A DNA stretch of 64,000 nt, from positions 1 through 64,000 of the forward strand of contig NZ_JAIVKN010000006.1 in assembly GCF_020524025.1 (NCBI RefSeq). The letters run 5' to 3'. This document shows positions 17,532 to 26,119 of this stretch, piece by piece. The notes beneath the pieces were generated by a model that was given only the letters and a program-made list of their open reading frames with translations, did no database searches and had not been told where the DNA came from. The stretch is from Halobacillus litoralis (GTDB lineage Bacteria; Bacillota; Bacilli; Bacillales; Halobacillaceae). Made by a program: the position numbers and the translations under genes. Positions within the stretch are counted from its first letter, which is position 1; every line of letters starts with the position of its first letter.

Positions 17532-17717
17532 ATGAACAAAGAACGCGCGAAAGAAATTTTCAACTCCGAGGATTTGATCCACGTGATGCATCAGGATAGA
17601 GAAATTTATATTGAAGAAGTCATTGAAAGAAATGAAATGGCACGCATTCATCCTGTGGATCAGCCGAATATTGTACAAAAAGTTCCGCTGTATGAACTGA
17701 AAGAACATGAGCATTAA
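17532..17717 (+). CDS. sspH: H-type small acid-soluble spore protein, 61 aa
   Basis: Minor SASP found in the forespore core. The sequence MNKERAKEIFNSEDL, then the REIYIEEV strand and ARIHPVDQPN, matches the SspH family pattern (MNxxRAxEI, V-x-IYI-x-V, ARIYPLDxP). I start at ATG 17532 because the family begins MN and the AAGGAGG at 17515-17521 is then 10 bases away. ATG 17526 would be only four bases from it. Expression under a forespore sigma factor is expected. Upstream TGAATT and an A/T-rich -10 region are only a loose fit. It is direct evidence that the host is a spore former. Confidence 0.88.
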   Translation: MNKERAKEIFNSEDLIHVMHQDREIYIEEVIERNEMARIHPVDQPNIVQKVPLYELKEHEH

Positions 17718-17721
17718 TTGA

Positions 17722-17754
17722 ATGCACCCTCAAACAAGGAGGGTGCTTTTTTAT
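17722..17754 (+). terminator. sspH terminator
   Basis: GCACCCTC / GAGGGTGC stem, 7-base loop and T6. Confidence 0.9.
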
Positions 17755-17759
17755 TGCAG

Positions 17760-17960
17760 ACACCCCAGTAGGCCGCTTAGTTGTTAAAAACTTAACCGAT
17801 AATTTTAATCAGATTTCTCAAGGCGCTTTCGATATTGAGCATATCCAAGCGTGGACCAAAGGTCTATATTAGCAGGTGTCAGTCCAATAACGATTAGGAA
17901 TATTCCACTATGTTGGCGTTTGTCGGAATAGAACCAGCTTTTGAAGAAGTCGAAAAATAG
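17760..17960 (+). pseudogene. Decayed coding remnant, family not recognised
   Basis: Directly after the sspH terminator a 37-codon open stretch reads with normal protein character (VGRLVVKNLTDNFNQI, then FDIEHIQAWTKGLY) but has no start codon and ends in TAG (17871-17873). Shifting frame at that stop gives LAGVSPITIRNI. A third frame gives MLAFVGIEP, and a fourth step gives FEEVEK before TAG 17958-17960. Together they look like the C-terminal end of a lost enzyme gene broken by several indels. I cannot name the parent. Chance reading of non-coding DNA remains possible. Confidence 0.4.
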
Positions 17961-17998
17961 AGCGGAGATCCTTTACTTTAGGACCTCCGCTTTTTTTA
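17959..17998 (+). terminator. Bidirectional terminator
   Basis: AGCGGAG-TCC / GGA-CTCCGCT stem, 9-base loop, T8 on the plus side and a CTATTTTT tail on the minus side. It overlaps the stop of the convergent yvbH gene. Confidence 0.85.
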
Positions 17999-18610
17999 AT
18001 TATGAATATACTTCTCAAAGACGTCTTTAAAGTCTTTTTGTGTATGTTCTTTATGTTTCGTGGTGAACCAGCTATAGGCAAAGTTTACAACTTCATTAAA
18101 TTCTTTAGAGATATCGTGATCATGGAACCGATTGTTATGAATTAACTCACGCGCTGTTCCAATGCTGTCTTTCGCATATTCCGCATGGCGGAGGTTATCT
18201 TCCTGGATGTGAGAGATTGCGACTAAGGATTTATATAAGTCCGCAATGGCCTCGCCTTCGTCCTTAGCAATATCTATACTCATTGCTTGATTCCCAATAA
18301 TGAATTTAATTTCAAGGTCCAAATCAATGGTACCTGCTGTTTCAATGGAAACATTGGAGATCGGATTTTTATAATAATCGTAACGGTAAATGTTCCGCTT
18401 GCTGCTTGATGCCTTTTCCCCATCTAAGTGGATGAGCGCACGATTTGTAAAACAATACTCGTCGCTTTTTGACTTGATTAAAAAGTGAATCTCCTCATTA
18501 TCTTCGGTCAACACAAAATCATCCGATTGGGTTTTGTCAAAATCCTCTTTTTTTATGATCCTCCCAATATCACTTAACCCCAGAGCATCACTTGCCAGTT
18601 TTTTAAACAT
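17996..18610 (-). CDS. yvbH: YvbH-like PH-domain protein, 204 aa
   Basis: Residues 1-120 form a bacterial PH-like domain (MFKKLASDALGLSDIG; HFLIKSKSDEYCFTNRALIHLDG; then a conserved SIETAGTIDLDLEIKF strand pair). Residues about 135-204 are the C-terminal helical oligomerisation region of the YvbH family, ending FKDVFEKYI. Length matches B. subtilis YvbH. The start is ATG 18610, six bases after AGGAGG. An in-frame TTG two codons earlier is less likely. Function is unknown; PH domains of this type assemble into rings. It stands alone. Confidence 0.88.
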   Translation of the reverse strand: MFKKLASDALGLSDIGRIIKKEDFDKTQSDDFVLTEDNEEIHFLIKSKSDEYCFTNRALIHLDGEKASSSKRNIYRYDYYKNPISNVSIETAGTIDLDLEIKFIIGNQAMSIDIAKDEGEAIADLYKSLVAISHIQEDNLRHAEYAKDSIGTARELIHNNRFHDHDISKEFNEVVNFAYSWFTTKHKEHTQKDFKDVFEKYIHN

Positions 18611-18681
18611 ATACAACCTCCTATAAATGATATTCGATTAAGCTTTCGACAGGATATCGACCTTCCCCTGCCATTTGACCA

Positions 18682-18715
18682 AAAAACAAGCATTCCATAA
18701 GGAATGCTTGTTTTA
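18682..18715 (-). terminator. Nitroreductase terminator
   Basis: ACAAGCATTCC / GGAATGCTTGT perfect stem with a tiny loop and T-rich ends on both strands, six bases after the nitroreductase stop. Confidence 0.85.
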
Positions 18716-18720
18716 ATGAT

Positions 18721-19431
18721 TTATTCAAAACGGTTCCATTGAAGAATATCATCTATTGGCAGACGTGTCTTCTGAAATCCGGCCTTTGTTCCTTTTCCTA
18801 AAGAAAGGAGCATAACCGTTTCATAATTTTCCGGGACATTAAACGCCTCGATGAACTGCGCTTCATCATAGCCACCCATAGGAACTGTATCGTAACCTTT
18901 CGCTTTAGCGGCCAGCATCAACTGCATGGCAGCAATCCCGCCATCAATGTGCGCAATTTTAGCTAAACGTTCTTTAGGGAAACTTCCATAATTATCAAAA
19001 ATACTGTTTACGTACATATCTTTGATATCTTCCGGCATATTTCCTTTTTCTGCAATCTGACTATAAATGCGATCCGCATTCTTATAAGCTTCGCGATCAC
19101 CAAGAACAGCAATCACTACAGAAGCATCTACAATTTGCTGCTGGTTGTTTGCTATTGGAAGCAGACGCTCTTTTTCCGCCTGGTCTTCAATCACCAGGAA
19201 TCTCCAGGACTGAAGGTTACTGGATGATGGAGCAAGAGCAGCTGTCTCCAGTAGTTCACGAATTTCACGTTTATCTATTTTAAAGTCCGGATCATATTGA
19301 CGAACAGAACGACGCTCTTTTGCGACGGTAAGAAAGTCTGTGTCCTCCAATTGTTTCGGGGCTTCACTCGTGGTATCAATCTCTTTTACTTTATTTAAAT
19401 ATTCTTCTTTTGTCATTGTTTTTTGAGACAT
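18721..19431 (-). CDS. NAD(P)H nitroreductase family flavoprotein, 236 aa
   Basis: FMN-dependent oxidoreductase acting on nitroaromatics, quinones or similar electrophiles. Seen: ERRSVRQY (FMN phosphate-binding Arg/Ser), LAPSSSNLQSW, and the late GGIAAMQLMLAAKAKGYDT helix followed by LSLGKGTKAGFQKTRLP. It resembles MhqN/YodC of B. subtilis, enzymes induced by quinone stress. Start ATG 19431 after AAAGGAG. A full promoter and two palindromes lie immediately upstream, so expression is probably repressed until an inducer appears. The Rrf2 gene upstream in the same direction is one candidate regulator. Confidence 0.85.
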   Translation of the reverse strand: MSQKTMTKEEYLNKVKEIDTTSEAPKQLEDTDFLTVAKERRSVRQYDPDFKIDKREIRELLETAALAPSSSNLQSWRFLVIEDQAEKERLLPIANNQQQIVDASVVIAVLGDREAYKNADRIYSQIAEKGNMPEDIKDMYVNSIFDNYGSFPKERLAKIAHIDGGIAAMQLMLAAKAKGYDTVPMGGYDEAQFIEAFNVPENYETVMLLSLGKGTKAGFQKTRLPIDDILQWNRFE

Positions 19432-19449
19432 AATTCGGCTCCTTTAAAC

Positions 19450-19497
19450 TGTATTCAATACAAGAACAGTATAATAAACAAACTGTTCTTTTGTCAA
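19450..19497 (-). promoter_or_regulatory. Nitroreductase promoter with overlapping operator
   Basis: On the minus strand TTGACA (19492-19497) is followed 18 bases later by TATACT. The inverted repeat AAGAACAGT-N11-ACTGTTCTT (19462-19490) spans the spacer and the -10. A second palindrome TGTATTCAATACA (19450-19462) lies just downstream. This layout is what a repressor operator looks like. It differs from the MhqR and YodB boxes I know. Confidence 0.7.
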
Positions 19498-19583
19498 TTA
19501 CAGTTACTTCTTTAAAGTGTTTTTGACTCATCAGTGTGTCCCGCCCCGGTTGATGAGGAACTTTAAAATCGTCAGCAGAGCAT

Positions 19584-19615
19584 AAAAAAAAAGCGAAACA
19601 CAATCGTTTCGCTCT
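19584..19615 (-). terminator. Terminator of the Rrf2 gene
   Basis: GAGCGAAAC / GTTTCGCT(T) stem, 6-base loop and T8-9 on the minus strand, right after the stop codon. It separates the regulator from the nitroreductase promoter. Confidence 0.85.
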
Positions 19616-19616
19616 C

Positions 19617-20030
19617 CTAACGGGTCATTAAATCAGCTATTGTCTTCTGTTTCAATCCTTCAATAACCCAGCCTTCCATCTCATCACGGAGCTCTGAGAG
19701 GGATTCACGGGTGTAAGGTGCAAAGCATTCTTTACTTTCAACATCAAAGAAACCTTTTGGAAATGTTTCTGCTCTCATCGCATCATAAACTTCAGATAAA
19801 TGTATGTCTTCGGGTTTCTTCACGAGTGAGTAGCCACCATCCCGCCCCTCTTTCGCCTGAATTAGTTCGGCTTTTACCAGGTGCCTTAATATTTTTCGTA
19901 AAAAAACAGATTTGGACTCTAATTTCTCTGCTAATTTACCGCTGGGACAGAGTCCATCATTATCAGCAAGCACGACTAATGCTTGTATGGCCATCCCAAA
20001 CCACCTTGTGCTTGTTACTTTTTCTGCCAT
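19617..20030 (-). CDS. Rrf2-family transcriptional regulator, 137 aa
   Basis: Winged-helix DNA-binding protein. The N-terminal half (TRWFGMAIQALVVLADNDG, then KLAEKLESKSVFLRKILRHLVKAELI and GRDGGYSL) is the Rrf2 helix-turn-helix and wing. Only two cysteines are present (GLCPSG; KECFAP), so it lacks the three-cysteine cluster site of IscR/NsrR and belongs to the YwnA/CymR-like group. Start ATG 20030 after GAAGAGGTG. It lies upstream of the nitroreductase gene but is separated by a terminator; control of that gene is inference. Confidence 0.85.
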   Translation of the reverse strand: MAEKVTSTRWFGMAIQALVVLADNDGLCPSGKLAEKLESKSVFLRKILRHLVKAELIQAKEGRDGGYSLVKKPEDIHLSEVYDAMRAETFPKGFFDVESKECFAPYTRESLSELRDEMEGWVIEGLKQKTIADLMTR

Positions 20031-20082
20031 CGTTTCACCTCTTCATCTATCATTTATTTTGCGACATGATGCATAAAAAGTC

Positions 20083-20113
20083 AAAACGCCCCTGGACGAT
20101 GCAGGGGCGTTTT
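20083..20113. terminator. Second hairpin downstream of ileS
   Basis: AAAACGCCCCTG / CAGGGGCGTTTT perfect 12-bp stem with a 7-base loop. It lies between the Rrf2 start and the ileS terminator. It may be a back-up terminator for ileS or a structured 5' element. T-runs are short on both strands. Confidence 0.5.
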
Positions 20114-20141
20114 GACTTAATCAAGATTCACAGAACCAAAG

Positions 20142-20173
20142 AAAAAAAGCCTGAACACGAGGTTCAGGCTTTT
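20142..20173 (-). terminator. ileS terminator
   Basis: AAAGCCTGAAC / GTTCAGGCTTT stem, 5-base loop and T7 on the minus strand, just after the ileS stop codon. Confidence 0.88.
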
Positions 20174-20178
20174 CCAAT

Positions 20179-23100
20179 TTACTTCTGAAGAGCAAGTTTC
20201 AGTTTATTGTCACCAACTGTGTACTCTTTCATTTGATCTTTTTCACCGACCGTCAGATCTTTCACAAGAACATTTTCACGGATGAGCTGTTCATTTTGTT
20301 TAATTGCAGCCTTCACATCTTCGTCTCCATCAAGAGCGATGTCGACACGAAGATCGATTGGAAGGTCCTGCTGTTTACGCTCATCCTGAATGACACGGAT
20401 GACTTCACGAGCAAGGCCTTCAAGACGAAGTTCTTCTGTAATGGTTGTATCAAGAACCACATGGAAGTCCTGATTTGATCCCATCGAAAGCCCAGCGTCA
20501 GCAACACGCTCAACATTTAGAAGGTCCATGGTTACTTCAACTTCACCATCTCCAGTAGGGACGACAACTTTTTGATCTTGAACAACCTTTGCCGCTTCTT
20601 CGTCTGAAAGCTTCTCGAGGTATCCTTTAACGACACCTACATTCTTACCTAGAACAGGTCCAGCCGCCCGGAAATTCAGCTTCACTTCATAACTGACTAG
20701 ATCATCAGAGGACTGCTTAACAACCACATCCTTGACGTTGATTTCATCACGGATGATGCTGCTGTATTCTTCCAGCGCTTTTCCTTGTTCTGGATTGACA
20801 GGGATAACAACCAGCTCAGAAAGCGGCTGTTTTGTCTTAATTGATTCTGTGTTACGCACACCACGAGCTAGTTCAACAACTTGAAGGACAGCATCCATGT
20901 CTTTTTCAAGCTGTGCATTGACGATGGAATCGTCCACTTTCGGGAAGTACGCAAGGTGGACACTCTCACCAGTCAAGTTCTGATAGATATCTTCAGCAAG
21001 GAAAGGTGTGAATGGCGCCATTAATTGACTTAATTGAGCCAATACTTCGTGAAGCGTATGGAATGCAGCCTTTTTAGATTCTGTCATTCCTTCTTCCCAG
21101 AAACGATCGCGGGAACGGCGGATATACCAATTACTAACTTCATCGATATATTTCTCAAGAGCTTTTGCCGCTTTTGTGAAATCATAATTATCCAGCGCTT
21201 CCCCTACGACACCTGTGACACTGTTCAGGCGTGAAAGGATCCATTGATCAAGAAGCGTCTTCTCCCCGGTTTCGTTTTTATCGAACGTGTATCCGTCGAT
21301 ATTTGCATAAAGAGTATAGAAGCCATGCGTGTTTACAAGCGTATCGATGACTTTAGATTTAGCTTCCACAACGACACGCTCAGAGAATCGCTTGTTGTTC
21401 CATGGCGCACTATCAGCAAGCAGAGCCCAACGGAATGGATCCGCACCAAATTTGTTAACCAGATCTGTCGGGTTTAGTGCATTCCCTTTACTTTTCGACA
21501 TCTTACGACCTTCCTCATCAAGGATGTGGCCGGTAGAAAGCACGCGCTTGTATGGAACTTTCCCAGTAAACAGAGTAGAAACAGCAAGAAGACTGTAGAA
21601 CCATCCACGAGTCTGATCAATTCCTTCACAGATAACATCTGCCGGGAACTGCTTCTCAAACTGGTCTTTATTTTCAAACGGATAGTGCTGCTGTGCAAAT
21701 GGCATGGAACCGGAATCAAACCAAACATCAATAACTTCTGGTACACGATCCATAGTCCCTTCACATTTTTCACATTTCAGTTGAACACGGTCTACATATG
21801 GTTTATGCAGTTCTACATCACCAATGTCGCCAATGGCCTTCTCTTGAAGATCTGCCTGACTATGCGGAGCGTACTGATGATCGCAGGAGTCACAAATCCA
21901 GATCGGAAGCGGTGTTCCCCAGAAACGGTTACGGCCAATATTCCAATCCACCATATTTTCAAGGAAGTTACCGAAACGACCATCTTTGATATGGTTCGGG
22001 TGCCACTCTACCTGTTGGTTATTTTCAAGGAATTGATCTTTCAATTCTGTTGTCTTAATGAACCAGCTTTCGATTGCGTAATACAGCAATGGAGAATCAC
22101 AGCGCCAGCAATGCGGGTAGCTGTGTTCGTACTTCTCTTTATGGAATAGAAGTCCTTCATTGGCAAGATATTTAACGATATCCACATCACAGTCTTTGAC
22201 GAAACGTCCTTCAAATGGAGGAATGTCCGATGTGTATCGTCCTTGACCATCCACAACGTTGAAGAAAGAAAGGTTATGTTCTTTCACAAGATTGTAGTCA
22301 TCTTCACCGTAGGCAGGAGCGATGTGCACGACACCTGTACCACTCTCAGCATTAACGAAGTCCGCTTCAACAACGAAGTGACCGCGCTCAGGCTTCACAA
22401 ATGGGAATGGAGCTTCATATTCCACTCCGCTGAACTCGCTTCCCTTGTGCTTGGAAAGAATCTCGTATTCTTCACCGAGGTTCTTATCAGCAAGAGCCGC
22501 TGCTACGATATAAACTTCACCCTCTTTTTCAGCCTTGATGTAATCAAGGTCAGAGTGAACAGCAAGCGTTACGTTCGCTGGCAGCGTCCAGGGAGTTGTC
22601 GTCCATCCAAGGAAAAATTCATTGTCAGAACCTTTCACCTTAAACTTAGCCGTAGCAGAAAGGTCTTTCACATCTTCATATCCCTGCGCCACTTCGTGTG
22701 AACTTAATGTCGTTTGACAGCTCGGGCAGTAAGGAGTAACACGATGACCTTTAGAAAGTAAGTCACGCTTGTGAAGATCACTCAGGATATACCAGACGCT
22801 CTCGATATAACGGTTTTGCAGCGTTACGTAAGGGTCATCCATATCAAGCCAGTACCCGATGGATTCTGTAAATTCACGCCATTCTTTCTCATAGTTGAAG
22901 ACACTTTCCTTACATTTTTCAATAAACTTCTCAACGCCGTATTCTTCAATCTGTTGTTTGCCGGATATTCCAAGCTGCTTCTCCACTTCAAGCTCAACCG
23001 GGAGACCATGAGTATCCCAGCCGCCTTTACGTAGAACTTGATAGCCCTGCATGGTTTTATAACGGCCAACAAAGTCTTTAATGACACGGCCCAGTACGTG

Positions 23101-23268
23101 ACCGGCGTGCGGCAGACCATTAGCTGTTGGAGGTCCTTCATAGAAAACAAATGTTTCTGCGCCCTCACGCTCGTTCATCGAACGTCGGAAGACATTTTCT
23201 TTATTCCAGTAATCTTTGACACGATTTTCGCGGTCTAATGCCGCTTCTTTCGTATTGACACTGCGCAT
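20179..23268 (-). CDS. ileS: Isoleucyl-tRNA synthetase, type 2 (IleRS2), 1029 aa
   Basis: Class I synthetase charging tRNA-Ile. The HIGH box is HAGH (54-57) within [19 protein letters not shown], and KMSKS is at 589-593. The editing-domain stretch [12 protein letters not shown] is present. The 1029-residue length, the [10 protein letters not shown] pattern and the long C-terminal domain mark the IleRS2 class, known for low mupirocin sensitivity. B. subtilis IleS is type 1. The HAGH order is normal, not the swapped motif of hyper-resistant forms. Start ATG 23268 follows AGAGGTGG. GTG three codons earlier has no ribosome site. A T-box leader precedes it. Confidence 0.93.
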   Translation of the reverse strand: MRSVNTKEAALDRENRVKDYWNKENVFRRSMNEREGAETFVFYEGPPTANGLPHAGHVLGRVIKDFVGRYKTMQGYQVLRKGGWDTHGLPVELEVEKQLGISGKQQIEEYGVEKFIEKCKESVFNYEKEWREFTESIGYWLDMDDPYVTLQNRYIESVWYILSDLHKRDLLSKGHRVTPYCPSCQTTLSSHEVAQGYEDVKDLSATAKFKVKGSDNEFFLGWTTTPWTLPANVTLAVHSDLDYIKAEKEGEVYIVAAALADKNLGEEYEILSKHKGSEFSGVEYEAPFPFVKPERGHFVVEADFVNAESGTGVVHIAPAYGEDDYNLVKEHNLSFFNVVDGQGRYTSDIPPFEGRFVKDCDVDIVKYLANEGLLFHKEKYEHSYPHCWRCDSPLLYYAIESWFIKTTELKDQFLENNQQVEWHPNHIKDGRFGNFLENMVDWNIGRNRFWGTPLPIWICDSCDHQYAPHSQADLQEKAIGDIGDVELHKPYVDRVQLKCEKCEGTMDRVPEVIDVWFDSGSMPFAQQHYPFENKDQFEKQFPADVICEGIDQTRGWFYSLLAVSTLFTGKVPYKRVLSTGHILDEEGRKMSKSKGNALNPTDLVNKFGADPFRWALLADSAPWNNKRFSERVVVEAKSKVIDTLVNTHGFYTLYANIDGYTFDKNETGEKTLLDQWILSRLNSVTGVVGEALDNYDFTKAAKALEKYIDEVSNWYIRRSRDRFWEEGMTESKKAAFHTLHEVLAQLSQLMAPFTPFLAEDIYQNLTGESVHLAYFPKVDDSIVNAQLEKDMDAVLQVVELARGVRNTESIKTKQPLSELVVIPVNPEQGKALEEYSSIIRDEINVKDVVVKQSSDDLVSYEVKLNFRAAGPVLGKNVGVVKGYLEKLSDEEAAKVVQDQKVVVPTGDGEVEVTMDLLNVERVADAGLSMGSNQDFHVVLDTTITEELRLEGLAREVIRVIQDERKQQDLPIDLRVDIALDGDEDVKAAIKQNEQLIRENVLVKDLTVGEKDQMKEYTVGDNKLKLALQK

Positions 23269-23361
23269 TTCTTCCACCTCTTACCCTTTTTTAATTTTTG
23301 TATAGAAAGATGATTAAACACTTTATTTTTTCTGCCAGGCAGACAATTCCACACTTACATA

Positions 23362-23621
23362 CAAAAATCCGCCCCTGTATAAAAAAACAGGGACGGATGT
23401 TATTCCGCGGTACCACCCATATTCCGTACACTTTTGTACGGCTCTCGGTTCACATTGCGGATAACGGCCGCCAGCCGGTTCCACTTACTCTGTATCATTT
23501 CAGCAGAACTTCTCAGAGATGATCTTCAGCTATTTTCCGCCTTCGCTTTTCACCAACCAGCGACTCTCTTAAGTCCGGAATAAAAGCCTACTCTTCTCGT
23601 CAACGAAACTATACGTATCTT
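23362..23621 (-). ncRNA. T-box leader of ileS (tRNA-Ile sensing)
   Basis: The minus strand carries the T-box GGGTGGTACCGCGG (23405-23418), which pairs with the tRNA acceptor end. It is followed by a terminator with arms ATCCGTCCCTG / CAGGGGCGGAT and T5 (23362-23398). Stem I lies around 23500-23600. Within it 'GAAGATCATCTC' (near 23518-23523) offers the specifier codon AUC for isoleucine. Uncharged tRNA-Ile should stabilise the antiterminator and allow ileS transcription. The exact 5' end is set from the promoter. Confidence 0.9.
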
Positions 23622-23627
23622 CTCCAT

Positions 23628-23656
23628 ATCGTACAATGGAATCTTTTGTGTGTCAA
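23628..23656 (-). promoter_or_regulatory. Promoter of the ileS T-box transcript
   Basis: TTGACA (23651-23656), 17-bp spacer, TACGAT (23628-23633) on the minus strand, a few bases before the T-box stem I. Confidence 0.75.
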
Positions 23657-23921
23657 AACTTTCTTATCCCCATCCTCGCCCATTCTCCATATAATTATAC
23701 ATCTCTTTGATTCATTACCTCTGCGTCACACCTCTATGTTTTTTTAGATGAACACCTTGGAATCAAGCCTTTTAATAAAGGGTATTTTCTTGAAAAACCT
23801 TCTTAAACAAACGTTTGATCAATTCAATTTACTTATCACTCACTATCAATATCCAGTATTATCATTTATCGGCTGCCTCGCTTACAATAAATGTATCTAA
23901 GAAAAGAAAGCAGGGGATCTT
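23657..23921. other. Divergent intergenic, no gene supported
   Basis: About 265 bases between the ileS promoter and the methyltransferase. It contains the palindrome CAAACGTTTG (23809-23818), which could be an operator for the rightward gene. No ORF with a ribosome site was seen. Confidence 0.45.
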
Positions 23922-24698
23922 ATGTCAGATGAAATTAAAAAAGTCGTCCAGGATGTATTTTCAAAAAGTAAAGAATCCTATGTTCAAAGCTCTACACACA
24001 AAAGCCAGAATGACTTAGACCTTATTTTAAATTGGGTTGAGCCACGGCCGGACTGGAAAGTTCTTGACATCGCTACAGGCGGAGGCCATGTCGCTAAGAC
24101 ATTGAGCCCACACGTACACAGAGTTTTTGCTACAGATCTCACCAAGGAGATGTTGCAAAACACATCTTCCCACCTTGAAAAGTACGCCAACATTGAATAT
24201 GTAATCGCTGATGCAGAAAACCTCCCCTTCCTTGATGAAAGCTTTGATGCTGTGACATGCCGCATTGCTCCTCACCATTTCCCTTCGCCCTTACAGTTTA
24301 TTCAAGAGTCTTACCGTGTCCTGAAACCAGGAGGAAAATGGCTGATGATCGACAACGTGGCTCCAGAAGACCCGGAGCTCGACCGGTTTTATAACACATT
24401 TGAGAAACAACGGGACCCGGGCCACGTCCGTGCTTTAAAGAAATCCGAATGGAATGAAATGCTGCGCAGCCAAGGATTCACTATACAGAAGCAGCTTTCC
24501 AGAAAAAAGACGCTTCCTTTTCAGGACTGGGTAACACGAACCCTGTTCACCGTTCCAGAACAAAAGGCAGTTGAAGAAAGATTCAAACAAGCCAGCCAAG
24601 AGATGAAGGAATACTTTTCTATTAAAGAGGAGAATCATCAGGTTCATTCGTTTACCATTGATGAATTAATGGTGCTTGTAGAAAAACATTCCTCCTGA
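23922..24698 (+). CDS. Class I SAM-dependent methyltransferase, 258 aa
   Basis: Rossmann-type methyltransferase. Motif I is LDIATGGGHVA (about 47-57), the acidic residue ending strand 2 is in ATDLT, and IEYVIADAENLPF carries the adenine-binding Asp. LKPGGKWLMIDN is the UbiE-type motif IV region. The C-terminal part carries a YleB/UbiE-like extension. The acceptor is not readable. Start ATG 23922 follows CAGGGGAT. The stop is 69 bases before cydA on the same strand with no terminator seen between them, so it may be co-transcribed with the bd oxidase; a quinone-related substrate is a speculation. Confidence 0.82.
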   Translation: MSDEIKKVVQDVFSKSKESYVQSSTHKSQNDLDLILNWVEPRPDWKVLDIATGGGHVAKTLSPHVHRVFATDLTKEMLQNTSSHLEKYANIEYVIADAENLPFLDESFDAVTCRIAPHHFPSPLQFIQESYRVLKPGGKWLMIDNVAPEDPELDRFYNTFEKQRDPGHVRALKKSEWNEMLRSQGFTIQKQLSRKKTLPFQDWVTRTLFTVPEQKAVEERFKQASQEMKEYFSIKEENHQVHSFTIDELMVLVEKHSS

Positions 24699-24767
24699 CG
24701 AATAATCCACCATCACATTGGAAGAATAATCAAGGTATGAATGAAATTGTTTGTGAGGTGGAGATGA

Positions 24768-26093
24768 ATGGATATCGTCGTAATGGCCCGTGCCCTCTTT
24801 GGAACATCACTTGGATTCCATATTATTTACGCAACGATCGGTGTGGGACTTCCCGTGATGATTATCATTGCAGAAGTTTTGTACTTTATAAAGAAAGACC
24901 CGGATTACGCCTTAATGGCGAAACGATGGACGAAAGGGTTCGCAATTTTATTAGCTGTATCCATAGCATCAGGAACGATTGTAGGAGTTATGATATCCCT
25001 GTTATTTCCGGACTTCATGGAAATTGTGGGGCAGGTCATCGCTCTTCCGTTCCAAATGGAAATCTTCGCCTTCCTCATTGAAGCGGTATTTATGTCCATC
25101 TACCTGTATGCGGCTGATCGTTTACCACCGACATTGAGGTTTATCAGTATCATCTCTGTAGCTCTTGGAGCAACCGCTTCGGCTATACTAATCACCGATG
25201 TTCATGCATGGATGAACACACCGGCGGGATTCAATATCTCTCCAAACGGTGAGATCACTGATGTGGATACATGGGCCGCATTTTTCAACCCAAGCTTCGG
25301 AGTAACAGCGATCCATGTAACCCTCTCCGCTTACATGACCGTTGCCTTTCTCATTGCTTCCATAGCCGCTCTTCGTTTAATGAAGAGTAAAATCTCAGAT
25401 AAAGAAAGGGCCTACCATAAAAAAGCGCTGACGATTGCGCTGTACTTTGGAGCCATTATGTCCCTTGGGACCGCCATTAATGGACACGAAACAGCTCAGA
25501 TGCTGCACGAGTATAATCCGAGAAAACTGGCAGCGGCGGAAGGGCTTTTCGAAACGCAGAGCTATGCTCCACTCTCAGTAGGAGGCTACACCTCTCTTGA
25601 GGATCAGCGGGTCAAATATGCGATCGAAATCCCTTATGGGCTGAGTTTTCTTGCAGGGGATCGTTTTGACACAGAAGTCATGGGCCTAAATGAATGGCCG
25701 GAAGAACTCTGGCCCCCTCTCTATGTCCACGTCCTCTTTAACGTGATGGTCGGAATTGGGTCTGTACTCATACTTATCGCTTTTGCATCCCTGTTCTGGA
25801 AACATGTACTGAAAAGAGATTTCCCTGGCTGGATGCTCGCCATCCTTGTTACCAGCGGCCCGCTCGCTATGCTTGCGATTGAGACAGGCTGGTGCTTCAG
25901 CTGTATCGGACGCCAGCCATGGACCATTACAGATGTCCTGCGGACGGGAGAAGCTGCCACAAAATCAAAAAGCGTCGGCTTTCTCTTCTACTTATTCATC
26001 AGTCTGTATGTAACATTATTATTTGTTACTGCCTTTGTTCTACGTTTCTACTTCAAACGCAATCCGGTGAGTAAAGATTTGAAAACTCAATAA
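24768..26093 (+). CDS. cydA: Cytochrome bd-type quinol oxidase subunit I (YthA-like), 441 aa
   Basis: Membrane oxidase passing electrons from quinol to oxygen. Heme ligands are visible: His18 (GFHIIYA), His183 (AIHVTLSAY) and Met327 (FNVMVG). Glu98 and Glu106 (MEIFAFLIEA) match the proton-path glutamates. GRQPW is at 381-385, with Cys379 where E. coli-type CydA has Glu445 (GWxxxExGRQPW). The length of 441 and the short quinol loop fit the YthA/CIO group rather than E. coli CydA. Start ATG 24768 after GAGGTGGAG. cydB follows after 26 bases. Confidence 0.92.
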   Translation: MDIVVMARALFGTSLGFHIIYATIGVGLPVMIIIAEVLYFIKKDPDYALMAKRWTKGFAILLAVSIASGTIVGVMISLLFPDFMEIVGQVIALPFQMEIFAFLIEAVFMSIYLYAADRLPPTLRFISIISVALGATASAILITDVHAWMNTPAGFNISPNGEITDVDTWAAFFNPSFGVTAIHVTLSAYMTVAFLIASIAALRLMKSKISDKERAYHKKALTIALYFGAIMSLGTAINGHETAQMLHEYNPRKLAAAEGLFETQSYAPLSVGGYTSLEDQRVKYAIEIPYGLSFLAGDRFDTEVMGLNEWPEELWPPLYVHVLFNVMVGIGSVLILIAFASLFWKHVLKRDFPGWMLAILVTSGPLAMLAIETGWCFSCIGRQPWTITDVLRTGEAATKSKSVGFLFYLFISLYVTLLFVTAFVLRFYFKRNPVSKDLKTQ

Positions 26094-26119
26094 TGGACAA
26101 GTAAGGAGGGTAAAATTAT

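Noticed and set aside
20233-23240. Several long open frames on the plus strand across ileS
   Set aside because: They are antisense shadows of a highly conserved synthetase gene without ribosome sites or family motifs.
23809-23818. CAAACGTTTG palindrome, also seen at about 58260
   Set aside because: The second copy is the coding end of the HD gene; two copies of a 10-mer do not make a regulon.
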